The notes: generated from the letters alone by a model not told the origin. Shown: positions 6,304 through 15,489, counted from the first letter of the stretch. The stretch: 64,000 nt of DNA from Chelativorans multitrophicus (GCF_011317445.1 NZ_JAAAPL010000001.1:434001-498000), one strand, 5' to 3'. Numbers and translations are program-made.

Positions 6304-8394
6304 TTACGCGGCGCCGACGTGGATGCGCGTGGCCGACAGGGCACCCTCATGGATGATCAGGCCGCCGGAGCCGCCGCCGAACGTCTGGTCATCGGCCTCG
6401 ACCACGGTCTCGCCGACCTTGGCCAAAAGCTCGCCGCCCTTGGCGGCGAACCTCATGGTGAAGCGGGTTTCGAACTCGACGCGGAGCGGAGCGGAAGCGA
6501 GCACGGTCTGCTTCTCGTCCTTGCGGCAGACGATCTGCAGTTCGCCCTTCCGGGTCACCAGGGCCGCATAATAGCGGCGCTGGCCCTCTGCCCGGATGAC
6601 GAGGCCGCCATGATCGCCGAGATGCAGCATCATGTCGGCTTCGATGGCGTAGTCGGTCCAATCGCGCGTGCCCTGCAGGATCATGCCTTCTCCACGGTTC
6701 TGGCTGATGCGGAAATCCTGCGGGAATTTCTTCGAGAAGAAATGGACGTTGCTGACCCAGGCCCGGCGCCAGAAATCGCCGCCATCGTCAGGTCGCTTGA
6801 AGGTCACATCGGGGCAACCGTCCCAGGTCAGCGCGTCGACCAGGACGCGGCCGTTGGCGCGACCCTGCGGCGCGGTCAGCACGATGCCGATTTCGGCGAT
6901 CGGCTGATGACCGGTTGCCGGAACCGTCCATTCCAGCGTGCCGGTGCCGCCCGGACCGAGCAGCTTTCCGTTGGACATATCGATATCGACGAGATTGTCG
7001 CTGCCGTCATAGTGGCGGATGCGGAGCTTGGCTTCGACCGCGCCACTGTTGGCGGCATCGGCGCTGATCGTCGCGCGCAGCGTCTGCCCCGCATGGATGC
7101 GCGGGCTTGCCATCAGGTCGTAGGTACGCATCTTGGTGACTTCGAGCGGCGTGAAGACGGGCGTGGTCGCTGCCGCTTCGCGGCCGGGCGCAAGCGCCAG
7201 ATAATCGATCGCCAGAGCCGAGCCGGTGCCGGTGACCTTGAGGCCGTCGATTGCCGTCTCGCCGGGCTGCGCGCGAAATCCCTGGACGGAGCCGGGCAGC
7301 GAGAAATGGAACTTCGCGCCATTCTTCGGCGCCGGGTCTGCCGCTTGACCGGCGAGCTTGCGGCCGAGATTGGCAAGCCACAGCGAGACTTCGACCGCGT
7401 CCGCAATCGACCGGCCGCCATCGGCCGTCGACATGTAGAGGCGGTCGGCGACCGGGCCCCGCCAGTCCGGACCGGCATCCAGACCGTCGAGACCGAGCAT
7501 GATGCCGTACAGGCAGCCGAGATTGCCGGCGTTGCAATCGGTATCCCAGCCCGAGGTGTTGACGATCATCTGGCCGCGCTGGAAATCGTGCGGGGCATGC
7601 AGCAGCGCCATGATCATCAGCGCATGGTTCGGTACGACATGGCAAATGCCCGGATATTTGTCGTAGCCGTAATTGTCTTCGATTTTCTGGCGCGTCGCTT
7701 CCCAGTCATCATTGCCGGACGTCCATTCGCGGATGTCGGCGATCAGCTTGGCGATCAAGCTGTCCTTCGGGATATGGGCAAGGCCCGTGTCGAGCAGGTG
7801 ATCGACGTCCTTGCTGACGAAGGCTTCCGCCTCCATCGCCGCCCAGAGCACGGCGGCGTTGACGGCCTCGCCGTCATGGCTGACGGAGCCTGCCGCCCGC
7901 GCCAGCTTTGCGGCCTGCGCCGGGTTGCCCGGCGAGATCAACGCCCAGCCGTCGATGAAGATCTGCGCGCCGATCTGCTGGGCGACGGTCGGGCCGTTGA
8001 CCTCGATCGAGCCGGAGGCCGGGGCCGGAATACCGCGCTTCAGATTGAGCCAAGCGGTGTGTTCGGTCGAATTGCCCGCGCCACCCCACCACAGGATCGA
8101 GCGCTCCTCGATGATGTAGTTGAGCCATGCCTTGCCGATGTCTTCGGACGAAAGATCCGGCGAAATACCATAGTCGTCGAGGGCACGCGGAAAGGTAAAG
8201 GTACCGGCCACGTCATCGTCTGTGACGACGAGCGGGTCGCCGAGGCGGTCGTGGACATAGTAGGTGATCGGGCCGAGCTTTTCGAGAATATCCTTGTAGC
8301 GCCAGTTCTCGAACGGGCGGCCGAGATAGACGCCGATCAGCTTGCCGAGAACGCCTGCATAGACGCGGTTCGTATAATCTGCGGGAATGGACAT
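6304..8394 (-). CDS. ADP-ribosylglycohydrolase-family enzyme with C-terminal beta domain
   Basis: A 696-residue cytoplasmic protein. Residues 1-330 form an ADP-ribosylglycohydrolase (ARH/DraG) fold. GVLGKLIGVYLGRPFE lies near 15, the metal-binding TDDD at 58-61, SHDGEA near 172 and GWDTDCNAGN at 282-291, supplying the usual acidic magnesium ligands. These enzymes cleave N- or O-glycosidic bonds to ribose-like sugars. The remaining half is not part of the core fold. Its last 170 residues look like a concanavalin/LamG-type sandwich (GEGMILQGTRDWTDYAIEAD, GGLVIRAEGQRRYYAALV). It is encoded between ABC permease and ATPase genes, so it probably hydrolyses the imported glycoside. The substrate is unknown. 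Confidence 0.8.
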   Translation of the reverse strand: MSIPADYTNRVYAGVLGKLIGVYLGRPFENWRYKDILEKLGPITYYVHDRLGDPLVVTDDDVAGTFTFPRALDDYGISPDLSSEDIGKAWLNYIIEERSILWWGGAGNSTEHTAWLNLKRGIPAPASGSIEVNGPTVAQQIGAQIFIDGWALISPGNPAQAAKLARAAGSVSHDGEAVNAAVLWAAMEAEAFVSKDVDHLLDTGLAHIPKDSLIAKLIADIREWTSGNDDWEATRQKIEDNYGYDKYPGICHVVPNHALMIMALLHAPHDFQRGQMIVNTSGWDTDCNAGNLGCLYGIMLGLDGLDAGPDWRGPVADRLYMSTADGGRSIADAVEVSLWLANLGRKLAGQAADPAPKNGAKFHFSLPGSVQGFRAQPGETAIDGLKVTGTGSALAIDYLALAPGREAAATTPVFTPLEVTKMRTYDLMASPRIHAGQTLRATISADAANSGAVEAKLRIRHYDGSDNLVDIDMSNGKLLGPGGTGTLEWTVPATGHQPIAEIGIVLTAPQGRANGRVLVDALTWDGCPDVTFKRPDDGGDFWRRAWVSNVHFFSKKFPQDFRISQNRGEGMILQGTRDWTDYAIEADMMLHLGDHGGLVIRAEGQRRYYAALVTRKGELQIVCRKDEKQTVLASAPLRVEFETRFTMRFAAKGGELLAKVGETVVEADDQTFGGGSGGLIIHEGALSATRIHVGAA

Positions 8395-8407
8395 GCAAAA
8401 CTCCTTG

Positions 8408-9241
8408 TCAGCCCTTCACCGAGCCGCCGGCCATTCCCTCGATGAAGTGACGCTGCAGCAGGACGAAGAGGATTACGATGGGAAGAATGATGATGAGCGC
8501 AGCGGCCATGATCTCACCCCAGTCGGACGAGTATTGGCCGGAGAGCAGAAAGAAGGAGACCACGGCGGTGAGCCTGTCCTGCCCCTGAAGGAAGGTCGTG
8601 GCGATCAGGAATTCGTTCCAGGCATTAAGGCCTACGATCAGCGCGACGGTGAGAATTCCGGGCGAGACGATCGGCAGGAAGACCCGGCGGAAGACCTGCC
8701 AATGCGTGGCCCCGTCGATTAGTGCGGATTCCTCCAGCTCCTTCGGAACGGCGAGGAAATAGGTGCGCAGCAGCATGATCGCGAAGGGCGAATAGACCGC
8801 CGTGTAGATGAAGGCAACGGCAACCGGATTGTTGACCAGCCCGAAGCGGGCAAAGCCGAAGTAGAGCGGAAAGAGGAACAGCTGGATTGGCGCGGTGGTG
8901 CTCGCCAGAAGATAGAAGGTCAGGATCTTCCAGCGCTTGATCTTCTGGCGTGCCAGCACATAGCCAGTCAGCGAGCCCGTGGTGCAGACGAGAATAATCG
9001 TCAGGCCCGTGAGCACGGCCGAATTGACGAGCGTCGTGCCGAAATTCGCGTCCGTCCAGGCGCGGGTAAAGTTATCCCAGCGGATGATCGATGGCAGCGC
9101 CAGCGGGTTCTGGACGATCTCGGCAGAAGGCTTCAGCGCGTTGAGCACCGTCAGCGCGATCGGAAACAGCGTGATGACGAGCAGCAGCGACAGCGTGATG
9201 TAGACGATCACGAAGGTGAGGCGGCTTTCGGAAATGTTCAT
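8408..9241 (-). CDS. Sugar ABC transporter permease (MalG type)
   Basis: A 277-residue inner-membrane protein with about six helices. The N-terminal helix is VIVYITLSLLLVITLFPIAL. The cytoplasmic EAA loop, which docks on the ATPase, reads LEESALIDGATHWQVFRRVF. It ends with IEGMAGGSVKG, the usual end of MalG-type permeases. The frame is open well upstream in the partner gene's shadow. The true ATG at 9241 overlaps the partner's TGA (ATGA), which implies translational coupling. With the neighbouring permease it forms the membrane channel of a CUT1-type importer. Confidence 0.92.
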   Translation of the reverse strand: MNISESRLTFVIVYITLSLLLVITLFPIALTVLNALKPSAEIVQNPLALPSIIRWDNFTRAWTDANFGTTLVNSAVLTGLTIILVCTTGSLTGYVLARQKIKRWKILTFYLLASTTAPIQLFLFPLYFGFARFGLVNNPVAVAFIYTAVYSPFAIMLLRTYFLAVPKELEESALIDGATHWQVFRRVFLPIVSPGILTVALIVGLNAWNEFLIATTFLQGQDRLTAVVSFFLLSGQYSSDWGEIMAAALIIILPIVILFVLLQRHFIEGMAGGSVKG

Positions 9242-10083
9242 TTTTCGAACTCCGTCGCCTGGGCGCGGATATAGAAGATGGTGGCCGCCAGACCGAACAG
9301 GCTGATGACGACGGAGATCGCTGCCGCCTTTCCGACCGCCAGATCGTAGAAGGCCGAACGGTAGGCGAAGGTCGACAGCACTTCGGAGGAATAGGCGGGA
9401 CCACCCTGGGTCAGGATGTAGACGAAGTCGAAGACCAGGAACGACCAGATGACTGTCATGATCATCATCAGCGTGATCGTCGGCATGATGCCTGGAAGAA
9501 GCACGTAGCGGATCGTCTGGAAGAAGGTCGCGCCTTCGATGCGCGAGGCTTCGATCTGCTCTGCCGGCACCTGGCGGAGCGCCGCGAAGAAGATCACGCA
9601 GAGAAAGCCCCACCAGTGCCAGAGGTCGACGACGGCGATGCCGTAAAGTGCGCTCGACGTCTCGGTGAGCGGGTTGGAGATATCGATGCCCATGCGCTGC
9701 AAGAGGCCGGTAACGCCCGTTACAGGCGAATAGATCATGGCCTGCCAGACGCGGCCAGTGATGGCGGTGGCGATGATGACGGGCAGAAAATAGATGACCT
9801 GGAAGAATTTCGAGCCGCGGCGCGCCACCAGCATCATGGTTGCCGCAAGCAGCCCCATGGCGATCGGCACCGTCAGGAAGATCAGCGTCCAGATGATGTT
9901 GTTGGTCAGCGCCGTCCAGAAGACGCTGTCGTCCCAGAGCGCCCGGAAGTTGTCGAGGCCGACAAAGACGGGCGTGCTGATTCCGTCCCATTCAAAAAAG
10001 GCGAGAGCGACGGTGAGCAGCGCTGGAATGGCAATTATGACGGCATTGATGATCAATGTCGGCAAAACATAAAGTCGGTGCAT
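9238..10083 (-). CDS. Sugar ABC transporter permease (MalF type)
   Basis: A 281-residue inner-membrane permease with six predicted helices. Its EAA loop reads IEASRIEGATFFQTIRYVLL, followed by PGIMPTITLMMIMTVIWSF. I choose the ATG at 10083 (MHRLYVLPTL), which has a GAAAGG ribosome site. The GTG at 10119 lacks one. The 3' end overlaps the next permease gene by four bases. It is separated from the solute-binding protein gene by 91 bases that contain a strong hairpin. Confidence 0.92.
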   Translation of the reverse strand: MHRLYVLPTLIINAVIIAIPALLTVALAFFEWDGISTPVFVGLDNFRALWDDSVFWTALTNNIIWTLIFLTVPIAMGLLAATMMLVARRGSKFFQVIYFLPVIIATAITGRVWQAMIYSPVTGVTGLLQRMGIDISNPLTETSSALYGIAVVDLWHWWGFLCVIFFAALRQVPAEQIEASRIEGATFFQTIRYVLLPGIMPTITLMMIMTVIWSFLVFDFVYILTQGGPAYSSEVLSTFAYRSAFYDLAVGKAAAISVVISLFGLAATIFYIRAQATEFEK

Positions 10084-10138
10084 AGCGTACCTTTCAAGGC
10101 GTCGAGCGCCCTGCGCCACCAGGAAAAGCGGGAATGTG

Positions 10139-10161
10139 GGGGCCTGGGCAGGCCAGGCCCC
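10139..10161 (-). terminator. Intra-operon hairpin (attenuator-like)
   Basis: A perfect 9-bp stem (GGGGCCTGG / CCAGGCCCC) with a five-base loop lies directly after the solute-binding protein stop. No T-run follows, so full termination is unlikely. Such hairpins often protect the binding-protein mRNA and lower permease expression relative to the receptor. Confidence 0.6.
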
Positions 10162-10174
10162 TAAGATCTGCGGA

Positions 10175-11479
10175 TCAGCGGGCCGGAACGGCGGGAGTCT
10201 TGCCGGCTTTCATTTCCTTCTGGAAGGACTCGTCTATCTTGGCGAGGAAATCGGCAGTCGTGATCTTGTTCAGCCAGACCTCTTCGATGCCGTTGATGAG
10301 ATAGCTGTCGGTCGCCGGCGGCAGGAAGGTCCAGGTCGAGTAGCCGTATTTGCCGTCATTCACGGCGGCTGAGAGGCTCTTCATCGTCTCCGTGAACAGC
10401 GGCGTGACTTCGCTCGCCATCTTGACGTTGGAGATGTCCTTCAGCGGGATGTTCCACTCACCCTGCCAGGCCGAGTTCATCGTGCCGTAAACCTCGGGCG
10501 AGAAAACAAAGTTGATGGCGGCAGCGGCGCCGTCCGGATTTTTGGCCTTTGCGGCGATTGAAAAGGTCGAGCCGATGCCGAGCGGGAAAACCGGATCGCC
10601 CGAAGCGCTCGGGAAACCAACGAAGCCGGCATCGCTGCCTGCCTTCTTACCGTAAGTAGCGACATTCTGGAATTGCCAGGTGCCGGTCGGCATCATGCCG
10701 GCCCTGCCTGTGGCCATAGCATCGGCGGTATCTTCGCTGCTCGTGAGCGAGAAGTAATTTTTGCCGAAATAGCCCTTCTGCCACCAGGAATTCAGCCGGT
10801 CGATCGCCTTGACGAAAGGCTCGGACGTCCAGGGCATCTCGCCACGCAGGGCCTTGTTGAGATTTTCGGGGCCGGCGACCGAGTTGAGCGCTAGCGTCAC
10901 AAACCATTCGTTGGCGCCGCGCCAATTGGCGTTGCCAGCGGCAAATGGCGTAATGCCATCCTTCAGCATGGCGTCGGCCAGGGTTTCCAGCTCGTCGAGC
11001 GTCTTCGGCGGTTGCCAGTTCTTCTGGGCAAAAAGCGTTTTGTTGTAGAACAGGCCGAGCGTCTCGTAGGTCTTGGGGAGCGCGTAGATCTTGCCGTTAT
11101 ATTCGCCCATCTTCAGGAAGACCGGAAGGATTCGGTCTTGCCATTTGTACTTCGCGGCATAGTCGTCGAGCGGCATCAGCTGGCCGGACTGGGCCATCGG
11201 CGCCACATAGCTCGGGCCAGCGGTATAGACGACGTCAGGGCCGTTGCCAGACAGCATCGCGACCCGCAACTGCTTGTCCAGCTCGTTGCCGCGATAATCG
11301 ATGACAAGGTTGTAGTCCGGGTTCGCCTTTGCGAAGGGCTCGACGATGTGCTGCTGGATCAGCTTCTGCTGGTCCGGCGTCGCCTGCTCATACCACCAGG
11401 ATACCTTTTCCTGTGCGGCGGCCATCTGCGCGGTGCCGGCGATCAATGCGGTGGCTGCCAAAAGCTTCAGCCTGATCAT
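10175..11479 (-). CDS. Sugar ABC transporter solute-binding protein
   Basis: A 434-residue periplasmic receptor of the CUT1/MalE-like family. It has a Sec signal peptide (MIRLKLLAATALIAGTAQMAAA-QE), an extended N-lobe (WWYEQATPDQQKLIQQHI, then GNGPDVVYTAG) and a hinge region with YALPKTYETLGLFYNK. The C-lobe includes GRAGMMPTGTWQF, which normally lines the sugar pocket. Its ATG overlaps the lacI-type stop by four bases (ATGA), so regulator and receptor are co-transcribed. The ligand is unknown. The linked glycohydrolase suggests a riboside or other glycoside rather than a plain sugar. Confidence 0.92.
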   Translation of the reverse strand: MIRLKLLAATALIAGTAQMAAAQEKVSWWYEQATPDQQKLIQQHIVEPFAKANPDYNLVIDYRGNELDKQLRVAMLSGNGPDVVYTAGPSYVAPMAQSGQLMPLDDYAAKYKWQDRILPVFLKMGEYNGKIYALPKTYETLGLFYNKTLFAQKNWQPPKTLDELETLADAMLKDGITPFAAGNANWRGANEWFVTLALNSVAGPENLNKALRGEMPWTSEPFVKAIDRLNSWWQKGYFGKNYFSLTSSEDTADAMATGRAGMMPTGTWQFQNVATYGKKAGSDAGFVGFPSASGDPVFPLGIGSTFSIAAKAKNPDGAAAAINFVFSPEVYGTMNSAWQGEWNIPLKDISNVKMASEVTPLFTETMKSLSAAVNDGKYGYSTWTFLPPATDSYLINGIEEVWLNKITTADFLAKIDESFQKEMKAGKTPAVPAR

Positions 11480-12531
11480 GATATTTCCTCCCCTGTTCGA
11501 TGCGTTTGGTCCGGCCGCGCCGTAAACGGTGCGACCGAAGCGCGGATGATAAGTTCGTAGGCCATTTCCTCCGCCTGGCCCGGGGCCGTAGGCTCGCCAG
11601 CCAGGCGCTTGATCAGCTTTTCCGCGGCGCGGGCGCCGAGCCGATCCTGAAACTGCGCCACGGTCGTCAGGGCCGGGGTGACCAGCGCTGCGGCGAGTAT
11701 GTCGTCGAAGCCGGCCACCGAAACGTCGCCAGGCACCGAGAGCCCATTGGCCGCCAGCCCCTGCATGACGCCGATGGCCATCAGGTCGTTGGCGGCGATA
11801 ATGGCGCTGACGGAGCGGCCGCTTTCGATCAGCCGGTCGGCGACTTCGCGTCCAGCCTCCAGCGTGAAATGAGCGGCTTCGAGCACAATCGGCTCGGCCC
11901 CGATCGTCGCCATCGCCTCGAGATAACCTTGCAGGCGCACCTGCTGCGGTCCGCCGGGGGCGGCGATCATGGCAATCGACCGATGGCCGAGCTCGAGAAG
12001 GTGGAGCGTCAATGCGCGGGCGGCGGCGACATTGTCGATGAACAGATCGTCAATCGGCAGCGGGCCGCCGGCCTTGCGGCTGACCTCGATACGGACCACG
12101 GGCACGCCGCTTTTGCCGAGCGGAGCGAGATCCCGGGCGTTGGCCTTGAAGAACACGCCGACGACTCCGTCGAACCGGCCCTGCTGGGCGGCGAGGATCA
12201 CCTGCAGTTCGTTGGCAAGCTCTCCCTCGGTGTCGATGGTCACCACCTCGTAGCCTGCAGCGCGGGCGATCTTCTGCACTGCGACCACGAGCGAGGGGTA
12301 AAAAGGGTTTGTAAGGTCGGGCACGACACAGGCGATGACATGGGTCCGCTTGGTGCGAAGCGCCTGTGCGAAGCGGTTCGGCTGATAGCCAAGCTCGGAA
12401 ATCGCCGCCTCGATGCGCTCTGCTGTTTCGGGCGCCACCTTGTCGCGGCCGCCATTGAGGACAAGCGAGACCGTCGCCTGCGCGACGCCTGCCCTCTCGG
12501 CGACTTGTTTTTGCGTGGCTCTTTGAGACAT
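11476..12531 (-). CDS. LacI-family transcriptional regulator
   Basis: A 351-residue repressor. The N-terminal HTH reads TQKQVAERAGVAQATVSLVL with the hinge helix YQPNRFAQALRTKR. The effector domain follows the periplasmic-binding fold, with ACVVPDLTNPFYPSLV and, later, AANDLMAIGVMQGL and VSVAGFDDI. It is the first gene of the leftward ABC/glycohydrolase operon, directly downstream of two palindromes of its own likely operator. It is therefore expected to repress itself and the operon until a sugar ligand binds. Confidence 0.93.
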   Translation of the reverse strand: MSQRATQKQVAERAGVAQATVSLVLNGGRDKVAPETAERIEAAISELGYQPNRFAQALRTKRTHVIACVVPDLTNPFYPSLVVAVQKIARAAGYEVVTIDTEGELANELQVILAAQQGRFDGVVGVFFKANARDLAPLGKSGVPVVRIEVSRKAGGPLPIDDLFIDNVAAARALTLHLLELGHRSIAMIAAPGGPQQVRLQGYLEAMATIGAEPIVLEAAHFTLEAGREVADRLIESGRSVSAIIAANDLMAIGVMQGLAANGLSVPGDVSVAGFDDILAAALVTPALTTVAQFQDRLGARAAEKLIKRLAGEPTAPGQAEEMAYELIIRASVAPFTARPDQTHRTGEEIS

Positions 12532-12864
12532 CCGATCTCTTTTTTGCTACGTAGCAATGGATACTGATACGTAACAACGGAGTCAACCTGGCGCCTTTCA
12601 GGCCAGTCTGCTCTCGTTAAATGTCAGCTTTTCGAGCTCAAACATCCAAACCGGGGCGGTCAGCAACTGCTCCAGATCCTGTAGCACTCAGTTGCTGCAA
12701 GAAGGGAAGCTTATGGGGAACGCGCGGTGGTCCTTAACCGTCCAGAACGGTGGGCGTTTTCCGACTGGCTGCTTTCACGCACTCCCGCCGTGCGGCGATC
12801 CGATACGACGAGCTAGCCGCCAGCTTCTCGCTATGGTTCAGCTCGCCTCAATGAGGCGCCGCGC
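12532..12864. other. Intergenic promoter region of the LacI operon
   Basis: About 330 bases lie between the TIGR02444 gene stop and the LacI-family start. Apart from the two operator palindromes at its left end I see no coding signal. The remaining 280 bases hold only short frames without ribosome sites, and I find no clear hairpin. Confidence 0.5.
12544..12577 (-). promoter_or_regulatory. Tandem LacI-type operators
   Basis: A perfect 14-bp palindrome TTGCTACGTAGCAA (12544-12557) lies just upstream of the regulator ATG. A second, looser copy TGATACGTAACA is centred 20 bp further out (12565-12576). Both fit TGNTACGTANCA. The spacing equals two helical turns, which allows side-by-side binding on one DNA face. 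Confidence 0.7.
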
Positions 12865-13362
12865 TCATGAGTCGACGGCCGAGATCATCCTGGCAAGGCT
12901 GACGATGAGCACGTTCGCCTCCGCTGCCGGAAGGTCTCGTCCCAACGACCGGCCATAGGCCGCGAGATTGGCGCGTGCCGCCGTGATGGGTTCCGCCTCC
13001 CCAGTGGCGGGCTGGGCGGAGGCAAGGAGCGACTGCATGAGTTTCTCGGCATGCAGTTCAACCGTCTTCACCTCGGTCCGCAGACGCTCGAAGCCGTCGC
13101 TGTCGGCTGCAAAGCCGTGCTTCTTCATCTCGCGCCGTATTGAGCGCAGGGGGATTACGGCAAGATCGCGCACCGGCTTAATCATCGCGTCAAGTCCGGC
13201 GAAGGCCGCTACGTCGAGCGTCCGGCCGTTCCGCGCCTGATAAAGTCCATAGAGAACAAGGTTCACGTCGCAGCCGGCCCGATCCTGTAGGGCAAGAGAA
13301 GCCGCCTGCACCTCCGGATCGGCATATAAGGCGAGGGAGAAATCCCAGAATGGGTTCGACAT
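12865..13362 (-). CDS. TIGR02444 family protein
   Basis: A 165-residue soluble helical protein. It matches TIGR02444 (DUF2390) in its opening NPFWDFSLALYADPEVQAA, then CDVNLVLYGLYQARNGR near residue 35, and IPLRSIRREMKKHG. The role of the family is unknown. It is common as a single-copy gene in proteobacteria. It stands alone here between two unrelated operons on the same strand and has no membrane segment. Confidence 0.85.
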   Translation of the reverse strand: MSNPFWDFSLALYADPEVQAASLALQDRAGCDVNLVLYGLYQARNGRTLDVAAFAGLDAMIKPVRDLAVIPLRSIRREMKKHGFAADSDGFERLRTEVKTVELHAEKLMQSLLASAQPATGEAEPITAARANLAAYGRSLGRDLPAAEANVLIVSLARMISAVDS

Positions 13363-13407
13363 GCGGCCTCCAAATCGACTGAGGTCAGACTAGCCGTACG
13401 GGAGCGG

Positions 13408-13548
13408 TCAGGCCATAGTCATTGCGAGGGCGCGGTCGACCACCGCGACGAGCTGGCGGCGGTTGCGCAGCTCGCCTAGCGGACCATCTCGCGTGTCATC
13501 GCGGCTTGGTCCTGCATCTTTCGCGACGGCGATGTTCCTGAGCGTCAC
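13408..13548 (-). CDS. Possible small ORF downstream of TRAP permease
   Basis: A 46-codon frame from a GTG (13548), in the same reading frame as and 15 bases after the TRAP permease stop, gives a charged peptide (TLRNIAVAKDAGPSRDDTRD, then GELRNRRQLVAVVDRALA). Composition looks protein-like, but there is no good ribosome site and no recognised family. It may be a decayed C-terminus of a former gene. Confidence 0.2.
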   Translation of the reverse strand: MTLRNIAVAKDAGPSRDDTRDGPLGELRNRRQLVAVVDRALAMTMA

Positions 13549-13563
13549 CCCATGCGAGAGTCG

Positions 13564-15489
13564 TCACGGCGACCCCTCCCGCACTGGACGGACGGATTGA
13601 AGCCAGGTCGACCAGACCACCACTCCGACGACGAGGCCCAGCCCAATGAGGGCGGGCGCGATGCCCGGTGCAATCAGGAGAACACCGCCGAGTGAGATCA
13701 GCGCGCGCTCAGCTCCGCTGAGCCGCTGTAATGCGAAGCCGCGAAGACCCGCGGAAAGTGCGACTGCACCAACCAGCGCGGTGCCGGTGGCGAGGATGAT
13801 CTCTCTGACGGCCCCCTCCATGAGCAGGGCGGGGTTCAGCGCAAAGCTCATCGGCACAAGGAAGGCCGCGATGCCAAGGCGCACGGCCTGCCAGCCCGCC
13901 GCCCAGACGCTCGCGCCGGCCATCGGAGCGGTAACGAAAATCGCGATGCAGGTTGGCGGTGTGAAGAAAGAGGCAAGGCCCCAATAGACCACGAACAGGT
14001 GCGCTGCGATGTCCTGAACGCCCATCTGAATCAGCGCAGGGGCCATGAGCGTGGCGAGCGTCACGTAGGCCGGGGTCGCGTCGAGTCCCATGCCGATCAG
14101 GAGGCTGACAGCCCCGACGAGGACCAGCGTGACGACAAGGTTGCCGCCGCCGATATCGACGATGAAGCGCGAGACGTTGAGGCCGACGCCCGAGAGTTCC
14201 ATCGCGCCAATCATGATGCCGACGGAAGCGGTGATGACGACGATGACGAGCCAGCGCATCACTGCGTCTTTCATCGCGAGAAGCAGAGGCCTTGGCAGGA
14301 GCCAGCGCGAGCGATCGGGCGACAGGAACGAGCAGAGCAGAACCACGCCGCAGCAATAAATCCCTGCCATTCCCGGCGGCAACGCGGCGATGATCAGGAA
14401 CCAGATCAGCGCCAGCATGGGCAGCGCGTAGTACCAGCCGCTGCGCAGCGTCTTCCAGAAGGCAGGGAGGTCGGTGCGCGCCATAGCACGGATACCCGAG
14501 CGCTTTGCCTCGAAATGCACCGACGCGAAGATCACGATGAAGTAGAGGATCGCCGGGATCAGCGCCGCGATGACGACTTCGCGATAGGTGCGGCCGATCC
14601 ATTCGGCCATGAGGAAGGCAATGGCCCCCATCACCGGCGGCAGGATCATGCCCCCGGTCGATGCCACCGCTTCAACGGCAGCGGCGAAGCTCGGCTTATA
14701 GCCCACCTCGCGCATCATCGGAATGGTGAACACGCCAGTGGTGGCGGCGTTGCCCGAGGGCGAGCCAGAGATGGAGCCGAACATAGCGGAAGCGACGACG
14801 GACGCCTTGGCCGGACCGCCGCTCGACCGGCCGGTGAGTGAGAGCGCGAGATCCATAAACCAGCGGCTGGCCCCTGCCCTCTCCATCAGAGCGCCGAACA
14901 GCAAGTAGACCATTACGATATTGACGGCGATGCCGAGCGGCGCGCCGAATATCCCGGATTCGCCGACATAGGAAGAGTAACGGAGCCGGTCGAGCGAATA
15001 GCCTCGGCCGTGCAGGACTCCGGGCAGATAGGCCTGGAACATCGCAATGGCGACGAAGCTCAGGATGATGATCGGCAATACGATCCCAGTCTTGCGGCGC
15101 ACGAGTTCCAGGAGGGGAACGGCGACGCAGAGCGCCAGAATGACGCCGGTGGTGTCGAGCGCACCGAAGAAGCCGTAGTCCAGCACCTTGTCGTAGTTGA
15201 AAATGACAAGGCTGCAGCCTGCGGCAAGCGGCGCGAACACCAGAAGGTCGAGCCAGCGGAAGCGGACGCCGTCCTTAAGCGGTTCGCCCTCATGGCCGCT
15301 CGCGGCATGGGAGGTGAGCAGGATCAGCACAGCGGCAAGCACGAGGCTCGTGGCCCGGATCGACGCCTGAGGAATGAAGATGCCGAACCAAGTGGGCAAC
15401 TGCGCTATCGTCACGACGTGCCAGAGCACGGTAAGGGTCGTGAGGACGAGCAATATGGGAGGGACGACCGGTTTAGCTTGGCTGGACAT
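13564..15489 (-). CDS. TRAP transporter fused permease (DctMQ type)
   Basis: A 641-residue inner-membrane protein with more than a dozen hydrophobic helices. It fuses the small 4-TM DctQ-like and large 12-TM DctM-like subunits. Diagnostic segments are MFGSISGSPSGNAATTGVF, then SFAAAVEAVASTGGMILPPV, GMGLDATPAYVTLATLMAPA and GLASFFTPPTCIAIFV. It pairs with TAXI-type receptors and uses an ion gradient to import organic acids. ATG 15489 (MSSQAKPV) is used. A TTG at 15558 overlapping the receptor stop is an alternative that would add 23 residues. Confidence 0.9.
   Translation of the reverse strand: MSSQAKPVVPPILLVLTTLTVLWHVVTIAQLPTWFGIFIPQASIRATSLVLAAVLILLTSHAASGHEGEPLKDGVRFRWLDLLVFAPLAAGCSLVIFNYDKVLDYGFFGALDTTGVILALCVAVPLLELVRRKTGIVLPIIILSFVAIAMFQAYLPGVLHGRGYSLDRLRYSSYVGESGIFGAPLGIAVNIVMVYLLFGALMERAGASRWFMDLALSLTGRSSGGPAKASVVASAMFGSISGSPSGNAATTGVFTIPMMREVGYKPSFAAAVEAVASTGGMILPPVMGAIAFLMAEWIGRTYREVVIAALIPAILYFIVIFASVHFEAKRSGIRAMARTDLPAFWKTLRSGWYYALPMLALIWFLIIAALPPGMAGIYCCGVVLLCSFLSPDRSRWLLPRPLLLAMKDAVMRWLVIVVITASVGIMIGAMELSGVGLNVSRFIVDIGGGNLVVTLVLVGAVSLLIGMGLDATPAYVTLATLMAPALIQMGVQDIAAHLFVVYWGLASFFTPPTCIAIFVTAPMAGASVWAAGWQAVRLGIAAFLVPMSFALNPALLMEGAVREIILATGTALVGAVALSAGLRGFALQRLSGAERALISLGGVLLIAPGIAPALIGLGLVVGVVVWSTWLQSVRPVREGSP

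Noticed and set aside
6238-8445. 735-codon plus-strand open frame antisense to the glycohydrolase gene
   Set aside because: It is a mirror of a strongly supported gene in GC-rich DNA, with composition dominated by Arg, Ala, Gly and Asp and no family motif.
8408-9991. Single 527-residue protein covering both permeases
   Set aside because: Residues before position 250 are an out-of-frame reading of the upstream permease; two proteins with an ATGA overlap fit better.
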